Shown here one piece after another: positions 7,644 through 14,394 of a DNA stretch of 28,478 nucleotides. A program made the position numbers and the translations under genes. Within the stretch, counting starts at the first letter, position 1, and every line of letters begins with the position of its first letter. Below the pieces are notes generated by a model. The model made no database searches, was not told the origin of the DNA, and saw only the letters and a list, made by a program, of their open reading frames with translations. Source of the DNA: JAYWAM01 sp043782425 (GTDB lineage Bacteria; Pseudomonadota; Gammaproteobacteria; Burkholderiales; Usitatibacteraceae); NCBI GenBank assembly GCA_043782425.1, contig JAYWAM010000274.1, forward strand, positions 1 through 28,478, written 5' to 3'.

Positions 7644-8647
7644 GCCACCTCGCTCAATGTGGAAAGCGGATGCCAGCACGCCGCCGCGTGACCGCGCGCA
7701 TCAGGCAGCAGCGCGGGCAGCGCAGCGTCGCATGCGGCGCTGGCGCGCTCGCAGCGCGCGCGAAAGCGGCACGGCGGTAAATCGCTTCTACGCGAATCGG
7801 GAAGACTGCCGGGGATTGCCTGCAATTGCTCAAGCCGCACATTGCCTGATGGCGTGCTGCCTATGAGGCGTGCGCTGTAGGGATGGCGCGGCTGCGCGAA
7901 CAGCTCGCGCGTGGGCGCGGCTTCGACCACATGACCGGCGTGCATGACGACGATATGGTCGCAATAATCCGCAGCCAGACCGAGATCGTGGGTGATGAGC
8001 AGCGTGGCCATGTGGTGTTTTGCGGCCAGCGCGGCGATGAGGTCCATGATGCCTGCCTGGGTGGTGACATCTAGCCCGGTGGTCGGCTCATCGGCGATCA
8101 GCAGCGCAGGCTCGCACGCCAGCGCCAGCGCAATCATCACGCGCTGGCACATGCCGCCGGAAAGCTCGAAAGGATAAGCGTGATAGCGCCGCTCTGGGTC
8201 GGGAATGTTCACCTGACGCAACGCTTCGACGGCGCGCGCCTTCAGGTCGGCAGACGGGACGGTGGAGTGACGCCGCAGCACATCTTCAATTTGTTTGCCG
8301 ATCTTGCGTATCGGATTTAACGCAGTACGAGGATTCTGAAAAATCATCGACGCTTCGCGCCCGCGAATCGCGGCAAGATCGCTTTCGCTCGCCTTGAGCA
8401 GATCAAGGCCGCCGAACAACGCCGTGCCCGAGGTCACCTTGGCGGCGCGATCCGAAATGCCGAGCAGCGCATAGGCCAGCACCGACTTGCCCGACCCGCT
8501 TTCCCCCACCAGGCCGACGGTCTCGCCTTTTTGCAGCGCCAGAGAAACATTTTGCAACGCGCTGACCGTGCCGGAGCGGGTGCGAAATTCGAGTGAAAAG
8601 TTTTTCACTTCGAGCAACGGGACCTGCACACCGGCGGCAGCGATCAT
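7640..8647 (-). CDS. Dipeptide-type ABC transporter ATP-binding protein (DppD/OppD-like)
   Basis: This is a 335-residue ATPase with Walker A GESGSGKS, Q-loop MIFQNPRTALNP, signature LSGGM, Walker B LLIADEPTTGLD and H-loop ITHDLGLAADYCD. The C-terminal region has the cysteine-containing oligopeptide-ABC extension (CRFRARCERASAAC). The signature reads LSGGM rather than LSGGQ, a common OppD/DppD variant. The start at 8647 was chosen over a far upstream in-frame start because it overlaps the permease stop by four bases (ATGA) and follows a strong GAGGAGG ribosome site. It is the second ATPase of the heterodimeric motor, in an operon with both permeases. Confidence 0.93.
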   Translation of the reverse strand: MIAAAGVQVPLLEVKNFSLEFRTRSGTVSALQNVSLALQKGETVGLVGESGSGKSVLAYALLGISDRAAKVTSGTALFGGLDLLKASESDLAAIRGREASMIFQNPRTALNPIRKIGKQIEDVLRRHSTVPSADLKARAVEALRQVNIPDPERRYHAYPFELSGGMCQRVMIALALACEPALLIADEPTTGLDVTTQAGIMDLIAALAAKHHMATLLITHDLGLAADYCDHIVVMHAGHVVEAAPTRELFAQPRHPYSARLIGSTPSGNVRLEQLQAIPGSLPDSRRSDLPPCRFRARCERASAACDAALPALLPDARGHAAACWHPLSTLSEVA

Positions 8648-9489
8648 GTGCGCCTCCTCGGATCGATCAAATCGCGCAGTCCGTCGCCTAGCAAGTTGAA
8701 GCAGAACACCGCCAGCATCAGCACCGCGCCGGGGAACAACGCCACCCACCATTCGCCCGAAATAATGTAGGTCGCCCCCTCGGCAACCATGATGCCCCAC
8801 TCCGGCGTCGGCGGGCGCACGCCCAGGCCGATGAACGACAGCCCGGCGGCATTGAGAATCGCCCAGCCCATGTTAAGCGACACCTGCACCATGGCGGGCG
8901 GCAGGATGTTGGGGAAAATATGCAGTGCAAGAATGCGTATGTCGGTGTTGCCCGCAAGGCGCGCCGCTTCAACAAAACCGGCATTGCGCCGCACGTTGGC
9001 CTCGGCGCGCGCCACGCGCACATAAAACGGCAGATTGATGATTGCGGTGGCGTAAACAATATTTTCCACCGTGTTGCCCAGAGCGGCGACAATACCCATT
9101 GCCAGCACAAACAGCGGAAACGCCATGATGGTGTCGGACATGCGCGTCACAATGCGATCCCACCAGCCACCAAAAAACCCAGCCGCCAGACCGAGCGTGA
9201 TGCCGATGGCGAACGACAGCGCCACCGCGCCGATGGCGATGCCAAAGTCAAGGCGCGTGGCGACGATGATGCGCGACAGAATGTCGCGTCCGAGTGAATC
9301 GGTGCCGAACCAATGCGCGCGCGAAGGCGCCTCAAGCGCGTGCGCGGTGTCGCTGGCGAGCGCATCGTAAGGCGCCATCCACGGGCCGAACAAGGCGGTA
9401 AGCACGAACAAAAAAAACAGCAAAGCCGCAGCGCCGGTGACGAGGTTTTCGCTGAGAACGTAACGCAGGTGTTTAAGCGTTGCGGACAT
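8644..9489 (-). CDS. Dipeptide-type ABC transporter permease (DppC/OppC-like)
   Basis: This is a 281-residue inner-membrane permease starting MSATLKHLRYVL. It has an N-terminal membrane segment near residues 18-36, the family motif HWFGTDSLGRDILSR in the following periplasmic part, and about five further membrane helices. The EAA-type coupling motif appears as FVEAARLAGNTDIRILALHIFPN. These features are typical of DppC/OppC. A TTG 18 bases upstream could also initiate, but the ATG at 9489 gives the usual family start. It follows the other permease after a 163-base gap that holds a large perfect hairpin, unlike the overlapping junctions elsewhere in the operon. Confidence 0.93.
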   Translation of the reverse strand: MSATLKHLRYVLSENLVTGAAALLFFLFVLTALFGPWMAPYDALASDTAHALEAPSRAHWFGTDSLGRDILSRIIVATRLDFGIAIGAVALSFAIGITLGLAAGFFGGWWDRIVTRMSDTIMAFPLFVLAMGIVAALGNTVENIVYATAIINLPFYVRVARAEANVRRNAGFVEAARLAGNTDIRILALHIFPNILPPAMVQVSLNMGWAILNAAGLSFIGLGVRPPTPEWGIMVAEGATYIISGEWWVALFPGAVLMLAVFCFNLLGDGLRDLIDPRRRT

Positions 9490-9548
9490 GCTTAGAGAAA
9501 ATTCCAATTAGGCGACCAGGGAGAAAACATGCTCTTTTTCACGGGTGC

Positions 9549-9606
9549 CGTAGGGTGCGCTTGCGCACCAATGTTCAATGGAAATGGTGCGCAAGCGCAC
9601 CCTACG
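9549..9606. repeat. BIME/REP-like perfect hairpin between the permease genes
   Basis: A left arm at 9549-9570 and a right arm at 9585-9606 are perfectly complementary over 22 bases, separated by a 14-base loop. The core word is GTAGGGTGCGCTTGCGCACC. I recall similar dispersed extragenic hairpins in many proteobacteria, often mobilised by RAYT transposases, but no RAYT gene is in the window. It lies inside the operon, where it could stabilise the upstream mRNA or lower expression of the distal genes. Confidence 0.8.
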
Positions 9607-9652
9607 TTAGGGGCGGCGGAGCTTTCGCGCTGCGCGCGTCTTTGCATTTTCA

Positions 9653-10666
9653 TCAAGCCTCCAAACTCACACGCGGGTCAATCAATCCGTACACCACATC
9701 GATGGCCAGATTAAGCAACACGTACAGCACGCCCATGGTGAGCACAAAGCCCTGAATGGGCGCGTAGTCGGAGGCGGTGAGCGATTCGATGGCGTAGGAG
9801 CCGATGCCGGGCCAGGCGAAAACTTTTTCCACCAGCACGTTGGAGCCGAGCAGAAAGGAGAACACCATGCCCAGCGTCGTCACCACCGGCAGCAGCGCGT
9901 TGCGCAGCGCGTAGGTGTAAAGCACGGTCGATGCGCGTAAGCCGCTGGCGCGCGCGGTGCGGATGAAGTCCGACGACAGCACGCCCAGCATCGAAGCGCG
10001 CGTCATGCGCGCCAGCGGTGCGAGCACGAAAAGGCCCAGAGTCACAGCGGGCAGGATGAGCTGCTTGAAACTGGCGGCGAACAGCTCGAGGTCGCCAGCG
10101 ATCAGGCTATCGAGCAGATACATGCCGCTGATTTGTGCGGGCGGCGAAAACACCGGATCGAGCCGCCCCAGCGGCGCGGGCGACCAGCCGAGCAGGTAAT
10201 AGAAAATATACGCCAGCAACAGGCCGGTAAAAAACGTCGGCAGCGACACCCCCGCCGTGGTCACGATGCGGCACAGGTGATCGATCCATGAACCAGGACG
10301 TGTCGCCGCGAGCACGCCCAGCGGTAACGCGATGAGGGTCGCAAACAGCAGCCCGCACAGCGTCAGCTCGACCGAAGCAGGCAGGCGCGCCAGCAGCTCC
10401 GTCACCACCGGTTGGCCGGTGGTGAGCGACTCGCCCAGCTTGCCGTGCGCCAGGTCGCGCACATAGGCCCAAAACTGCTCGGGCATGCTGCGGTTCAGGC
10501 CCAGCTTTTCGCGCACCTGTTCCACCGCTTCCTGCGTTGCAGCAGCGCCCGCGAAGAATGCCGCCGGATCGCCCGGCAGCGCACGCGTGAGCAGGAAGGT
10601 CACGATGACTACGCCGATAAGGTTGGGCAATGCGCCCAGCAGGCGCAACGCAATGACGCGCATCAT
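9653..10666 (-). CDS. Dipeptide-type ABC transporter permease (DppB/OppB-like)
   Basis: This is a 337-residue inner-membrane permease. The first membrane segment (residues 4-27) is followed by the ALPGDPA motif typical of DppB/OppB. Further helices lie near 97-125, 130-165, 205-225 and 260-330. The EAA coupling motif is seen as FIRTARASGLRASTVLYTYA. It pairs with the downstream DppC-like permease to form the channel. The start at 10666 overlaps the AtzH-like stop (ATGA); a second ATG follows directly. The tight overlap with atzH-like coding ties the transporter to the amidohydrolase genes and implies a substrate linked to that pathway rather than peptides. Confidence 0.93.
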   Translation of the reverse strand: MMRVIALRLLGALPNLIGVVIVTFLLTRALPGDPAAFFAGAAATQEAVEQVREKLGLNRSMPEQFWAYVRDLAHGKLGESLTTGQPVVTELLARLPASVELTLCGLLFATLIALPLGVLAATRPGSWIDHLCRIVTTAGVSLPTFFTGLLLAYIFYYLLGWSPAPLGRLDPVFSPPAQISGMYLLDSLIAGDLELFAASFKQLILPAVTLGLFVLAPLARMTRASMLGVLSSDFIRTARASGLRASTVLYTYALRNALLPVVTTLGMVFSFLLGSNVLVEKVFAWPGIGSYAIESLTASDYAPIQGFVLTMGVLYVLLNLAIDVVYGLIDPRVSLEA

Positions 10667-11055
10667 AGTGTGCTCTCCGCGTCGATCAAACTGATGTGGG
10701 CGCAGACAATGCGCCAGCCCTGCTCGGTACGCACCCAGGTCTGGCTTTGGCGTCCGGTTTTATGCGAGGCGTTGCGTTTGAACAGCGTATTGACTGTGGC
10801 GAAATCGCAGCCATAGGTGGTGATGAGGGTTTGGTGCAACGTGCGCGCCAGCCCCGCGGCAGAGCGCTTGGCGCGAAATTCTTTGATGGCGACGTAACCG
10901 TAAAGATTTTCTGTTGCGCCGTAACGCAGCGTATGCGGACTGTCGAGAAATAACTCGTCGAGCACCGCCACGTCGTTGTTCACCAGCGCGTTTTCGTAGC
11001 GTTGGAAAGCGGCATTCACCTCCGCCAGCACGCCGGGAAGATTGATGTCAAGCAT
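10663..11055 (-). CDS. atzH: AtzH-like protein (NTF2-fold family; 1,3-dicarboxyurea decarboxylating amidohydrolase homologue)
   Basis: This is a 130-residue protein of the AtzH-like (former DUF3225) NTF2/SnoaL-fold family, starting MLDINLPGVLAEV. In Pseudomonas sp. ADP, AtzH is reported to turn 1,3-dicarboxyurea into allophanate. Tyr20 and Arg44 here have the same 24-residue spacing as the Tyr22/Arg46 pair I recall for that enzyme. The start at 11055 shares its A with the TGA of the AtzE-like gene (TGATG), so translation is probably coupled. A longer in-frame start at 11142 was rejected because it would add a glycine/arginine-rich stretch inside the AtzE gene. Exact substrate is inferred from neighbours. 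Confidence 0.82.
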   Translation of the reverse strand: MLDINLPGVLAEVNAAFQRYENALVNNDVAVLDELFLDSPHTLRYGATENLYGYVAIKEFRAKRSAAGLARTLHQTLITTYGCDFATVNTLFKRNASHKTGRQSQTWVRTEQGWRIVCAHISLIDAESTL

Positions 11056-12443
11056 CAGCTTAGCGCCTTGGCCACGGGCGCCGCCACCACCCCGAGCTGT
11101 TCCAATGCCGCCGCCACGCGCAGCGAAAGGTCTTCGCGCCACGGCGCCGCGATGATCTGCACGCCGATAGGCATGGCGTGCGCGCGCACTACCGGAGCGG
11201 AGGTGATGGGCAGGCCGATGAAAGAAAGCGGCTGAGTCAACAGTCCCAGACTCGGTCGCAGAGCAAGCTCAATACCGTTAAGCGTCAGCGTGTCCTGCCC
11301 GATGCGCGTCGCCGTGACCGGCGTGCTGGGCGCAATGATCACATCCACGTCTGCAAACAGTTTGAGCGTCTCGCGCCGGTACCAGGCGCGAAATCGTTGC
11401 GCCTGGAGGTACCAGGAAGCGGGCGCAATCAGGCCGGCGAAAAAACGCTCGCGCGTGAGCGGATCGAAATCCTGCGCGCGCTTGAGCAAATTGTCGCGGT
11501 GCAGGTTTGCGCCTTCGATGGCGGTGATGATGAACGCTGCCGCGCGAGCGCGCGCCGCTTCGGGAACGGTGACGCGCTTGCTGGCGCCCAAGGCGGCAGC
11601 GGCGCGTTGCACGGCGTCAAGCGCATCGGCGTCGGCGTGCTCCTCGAAATAGCCGCCGGCGATGGCGATACGCAGCCCTTGCGCGCCGGCGTGCAGCAGC
11701 GGCGCCGTCGCTTCGATTTGGCGTTGTGCGCAGGCAAAGTCGCTGGCGTCGGGGCCTTGCATCAAATCGTAAACGGTGGCCAGATCGGCGGTGTTGCGCG
11801 CAAACGCACCGAGATGGTCAAAACTGGCGGCGAAAAGATAACTGCCGCTGCGTGTGAGGCGTCCATAAGTCGGCTTTAATCCGAACACGCCGCACAGCGA
11901 TGCCGGCACGCGTATCGAGCCATTGGTATCCGATCCCAAAGTAAACGGCGCCATGCCGGCGGCCACCGCAGCAGCCGACCCGCCGGAAGAGCCGCCCGCA
12001 ATGCGCGTGATGTCGTGTGGGTTGTGCGTCGCCCCGTAGTGCGAATTTTCTGTGGTGAAACCATAGGCGTATTCATCCATGTTGAGCGCACCGACCAGCA
12101 CCGCGCCCGCCTGGCGCAAGCGCCTGATGAGTGTGGCATCAGCGGCAGCGGGCGCATTGTCGCGGTTGATGCGCGAACCGGCCAGCGTCACTTCGCCCTC
12201 GATATCGAACAAGTTTTTTACCGCGAACGGCGCCCCGGCGAGCGCGCCTAGCGTGGCGCCCTTGGCGCGCGCCGCATCCAGCGCACTAGCCTCGCGCAGC
12301 GCGCGCTCGCGCAGCACCAGCGTGAAGGCGTTAATGTGCTTGTCCAGCTTGTCTATACGCTGCAGCGCCTGGCTTACGGCGTTTACCGCAGTCAGTTCGC
12401 CGCTGCGCACGCGAGCAGAAGTTTCGAGGGCGCTGTAGACCAT
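11055..12443 (-). CDS. atzE: AtzE-like amidase (1-carboxybiuret hydrolase subunit homologue)
   Basis: This is a 462-residue cytoplasmic amidase-signature enzyme. The catalytic Ser-cisSer-Lys set is visible as Lys76 in FAVKNLFD, Ser152 in AGGSSGGSAAA and Ser176 in GSDTNGSIRVPAS. Length and the small partner gene upstream fit AtzE, which works with AtzG to deaminate 1-carboxybiuret. The start at 12443 shares one base with the AtzG-like stop, and its own stop shares one base with the AtzH-like start. This stop-start stitching suggests balanced synthesis of a complex. Related amidases such as GatA are usually partnered by GatB/GatC, which are absent. The amidase family is broad, so the precise amide remains inferred. 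Confidence 0.85.
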   Translation of the reverse strand: MVYSALETSARVRSGELTAVNAVSQALQRIDKLDKHINAFTLVLRERALREASALDAARAKGATLGALAGAPFAVKNLFDIEGEVTLAGSRINRDNAPAAADATLIRRLRQAGAVLVGALNMDEYAYGFTTENSHYGATHNPHDITRIAGGSSGGSAAAVAAGMAPFTLGSDTNGSIRVPASLCGVFGLKPTYGRLTRSGSYLFAASFDHLGAFARNTADLATVYDLMQGPDASDFACAQRQIEATAPLLHAGAQGLRIAIAGGYFEEHADADALDAVQRAAAALGASKRVTVPEAARARAAAFIITAIEGANLHRDNLLKRAQDFDPLTRERFFAGLIAPASWYLQAQRFRAWYRRETLKLFADVDVIIAPSTPVTATRIGQDTLTLNGIELALRPSLGLLTQPLSFIGLPITSAPVVRAHAMPIGVQIIAAPWREDLSLRVAAALEQLGVVAAPVAKALS

Positions 12444-12625
12444 CAGGGTTCAAACCTCGGCGCGGATTCAATGCTTGCATCCAGCACAAACTGGTTCAAC
12501 AACGCCGCCATATCCGCGATACGTTGCAGATTCCCGATCACCCCCGCCCGTGACGCGGGCGCAATGACCACGCCCTGCCACGCGCACCAAGCGTCGACAA
12601 AGACTTCGATCTCATTGCCGCTCAT
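12443..12625 (-). CDS. atzG: AtzG-like small subunit (DUF4089 family)
   Basis: This is a 60-residue protein starting MSGNEIEVFVDAWC and containing NLQRIADMAALLNQF, the helical pattern of the DUF4089/AtzG-like family. AtzG resembles GatC and is needed as a partner of AtzE, wrapping and stabilising the amidase. The start at 12625 lies 7 bases after the stop of the binding-protein gene. A longer frame beginning at 12757 was rejected because it overlaps that gene and its extra residues look like antisense translation. Its last codon overlaps the AtzE-like start as TGATG. It is easily missed because of its size. Confidence 0.8.
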   Translation of the reverse strand: MSGNEIEVFVDAWCAWQGVVIAPASRAGVIGNLQRIADMAALLNQFVLDASIESAPRFEP

Positions 12626-12632
12626 TGGCCTA

Positions 12633-14243
12633 TCACGCCTTGTAAAGCTGCCGGTAGTCGGGCTGAAGATGAAACCAATATTGATAGCCCATGATGTTCT
12701 TCTGCATCGCCACGTCCATGTTGGGCTGCCCGAGTGGCACGCGCGGCACATCGGCAAAGGCGATATCGATAAAGCCTTTCACATCGGCCGCGTATTTTTT
12801 TGGGTCAGTGTCGAAGCGCGCCGCCTCGATGAGTTTGTCCATCTCCGGATTTTGATAACTCATGGTATTGAATACGGCGTTCTGACCGTGGTAGCACCAG
12901 AAGAAAAAATACTCGGGATAGTTGAGCCAGCCGCCAAAACGGTTGAGGATCAGCGGCATATCTTTCTTGAGCAACGCCGCGCGCCAGTTAGCGCCCGGCA
13001 CCTTGTTGATGGTGACCTTGATGCCGATTTGCGCCAGCGCTTCGGCAATCAAAATACAAGCTGGTTCAGACACGGTGCCGCTGCCCAAATCAAATGACAG
13101 CGTGGTCTCAAAACCCGCCTCTGCTCCGGCCTCCTTCATCAACGCCTTGGCCTTCACCAGATCCTGCTTATAAGCATGCGCTTGCGGCCATTCGGTGCTT
13201 TTGGCTTTGGCTGCGCCCGAATCCCACATCTTGGTGGCGCGCTTGTACATGGCCGAGTCCATGATCTTGTCGTACGGCAGGGCGTAGGCCAGCGCCTGGC
13301 GCACTTTCACATTATTAAAAGGCGCCTTGGTCACATTCATGCCGACATACCAGAGCGCGTTTTCGATGGGCGTACTGATGACCTTGACGTTGCCTTTTTG
13401 CTGCGACATTTCGAGAAAGTCTTTCGGCGGCATTTCATAGGTGATATCGACATCACCTTTTTCCAGCAAGGCGCGACGGTTACCGGCAGAAGGAATTTCG
13501 CGCTGAATCACGCGCTTGATTTTAGGCAGCGGGCCCGATTTCCATTCTTCGTAGCGCGCGTAAATAATCTCTTGCCCCGGCTTCCACGATTCCACTTTGT
13601 AGGCGCCGCCGCCAGCGGTGTTGTTCTTGGTCCAGGCAAGACCCCAGGGGTCTTCCGTGGTGGCGTTTTTCTTCACCAGTGCGGAGTTAAAGATGCTCGG
13701 CACCGGCACTGCCATATCATTCAGTGTCAATTTGTCTTTGCGCAAAAATGTAACCTTAAAAGTGTGCTCGTCAAGCGCTTCGAACTGCTCTGCCTTTTCC
13801 AGCGAGCCGGCTTTCATCTGAAAGGTAGGAAAGCCGCCCACCGCCACAGCGCGGTCGAACGACCACTTCACATCTTTGGCGGTGACGGGCGCGCCGTCGT
13901 GAAACTTGGCGTCCTTGCGCAGCTTAAACACCACCGACATGCCGTCGGGCGCGACCTTCCACGACTCGGCCAGCTCGGGTTCGAGCTTGGTGTAGTCGTA
14001 CATCAGCACGCCGTTGGGCAGGCTCTTTTTACCAAACGTCATCAGCCGGTCATAGCACAGCCACGACACGCCGTAGGCCGGGCGGTTGGCGCCAACGGTG
14101 TGAATGTCGAGCGAGTTGGGTCCGGTCTCGTTGGCGACAATCAAAATTTCTTTGCGTCTATCACTTTGCGCAAGCGCTTCCAATGGAACCAGCAGGGATG
14201 CGGCGGCAACGGCTGAGGATTGCAGAAATTCACGGCGTTTCAT
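12633..14243 (-). CDS. Tat-exported ABC transporter substrate-binding protein, family 5 (DppA-like)
   Basis: This is a 536-residue periplasmic solute-binding protein of the peptide/nickel family. The N-terminus has a twin-arginine motif in KRREFLQ, a hydrophobic run to about residue 22 and a likely cleavage after ALA at residues 23-25, so export in folded form by Tat is likely. The mature part shows the family blocks LAESWKVAPDGMSVVFKLR and VRQALAYALPYDKI. The length is normal. A good GGAGG ribosome site lies 7 bases before the ATG. Its gene sits between the AtzF-like gene and the AtzG-E-H group, directly in the transporter operon. The ligand is inferred to be a urea/biuret-related carboxylate, but binding proteins of this family take very varied ligands. 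Confidence 0.92.
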   Translation of the reverse strand: MKRREFLQSSAVAAASLLVPLEALAQSDRRKEILIVANETGPNSLDIHTVGANRPAYGVSWLCYDRLMTFGKKSLPNGVLMYDYTKLEPELAESWKVAPDGMSVVFKLRKDAKFHDGAPVTAKDVKWSFDRAVAVGGFPTFQMKAGSLEKAEQFEALDEHTFKVTFLRKDKLTLNDMAVPVPSIFNSALVKKNATTEDPWGLAWTKNNTAGGGAYKVESWKPGQEIIYARYEEWKSGPLPKIKRVIQREIPSAGNRRALLEKGDVDITYEMPPKDFLEMSQQKGNVKVISTPIENALWYVGMNVTKAPFNNVKVRQALAYALPYDKIMDSAMYKRATKMWDSGAAKAKSTEWPQAHAYKQDLVKAKALMKEAGAEAGFETTLSFDLGSGTVSEPACILIAEALAQIGIKVTINKVPGANWRAALLKKDMPLILNRFGGWLNYPEYFFFWCYHGQNAVFNTMSYQNPEMDKLIEAARFDTDPKKYAADVKGFIDIAFADVPRVPLGQPNMDVAMQKNIMGYQYWFHLQPDYRQLYKA

Positions 14244-14333
14244 TTAGACCTCCATCGGGAAAGATTGATAAATTACTTGGGCGCTGACTGCTGAGTAGTT
14301 AGGTTATTTCAATATGTGTAGCCCTACTTCCTT

Positions 14334-14353
14334 CTCCCCGCAAGCGCGGCGAG
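14334..14353. repeat. Short degenerate REP-like hairpin
   Basis: Arms ctccccgc (14334-14341) and gcggcgag (14346-14353) pair with one mismatch around an aagc loop. It lies in the 151-base gap between the AtzF-like stop and the binding-protein start. The composition resembles the larger repeat at 6535-6631. It has no T-run in either direction, so a processing or mRNA-protection role is more plausible than termination. Confidence 0.45.
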
Positions 14354-14394
14354 GGGATGCATATTTATCGATGACGCAAAAATAAACAGCGCAT

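Noticed and set aside
12336..13097. 253-codon plus-strand open frame over the AtzE/AtzG/binding-protein junction
   Set aside because: It crosses three supported genes on the other strand and its product looks like random translation.
13176..14216. 346-codon open frame on the plus strand across the binding-protein gene
   Set aside because: It is antisense to a well-supported Tat-exported binding protein, has an arginine/histidine-rich composition with no family motif, and reflects high-GC codon bias.
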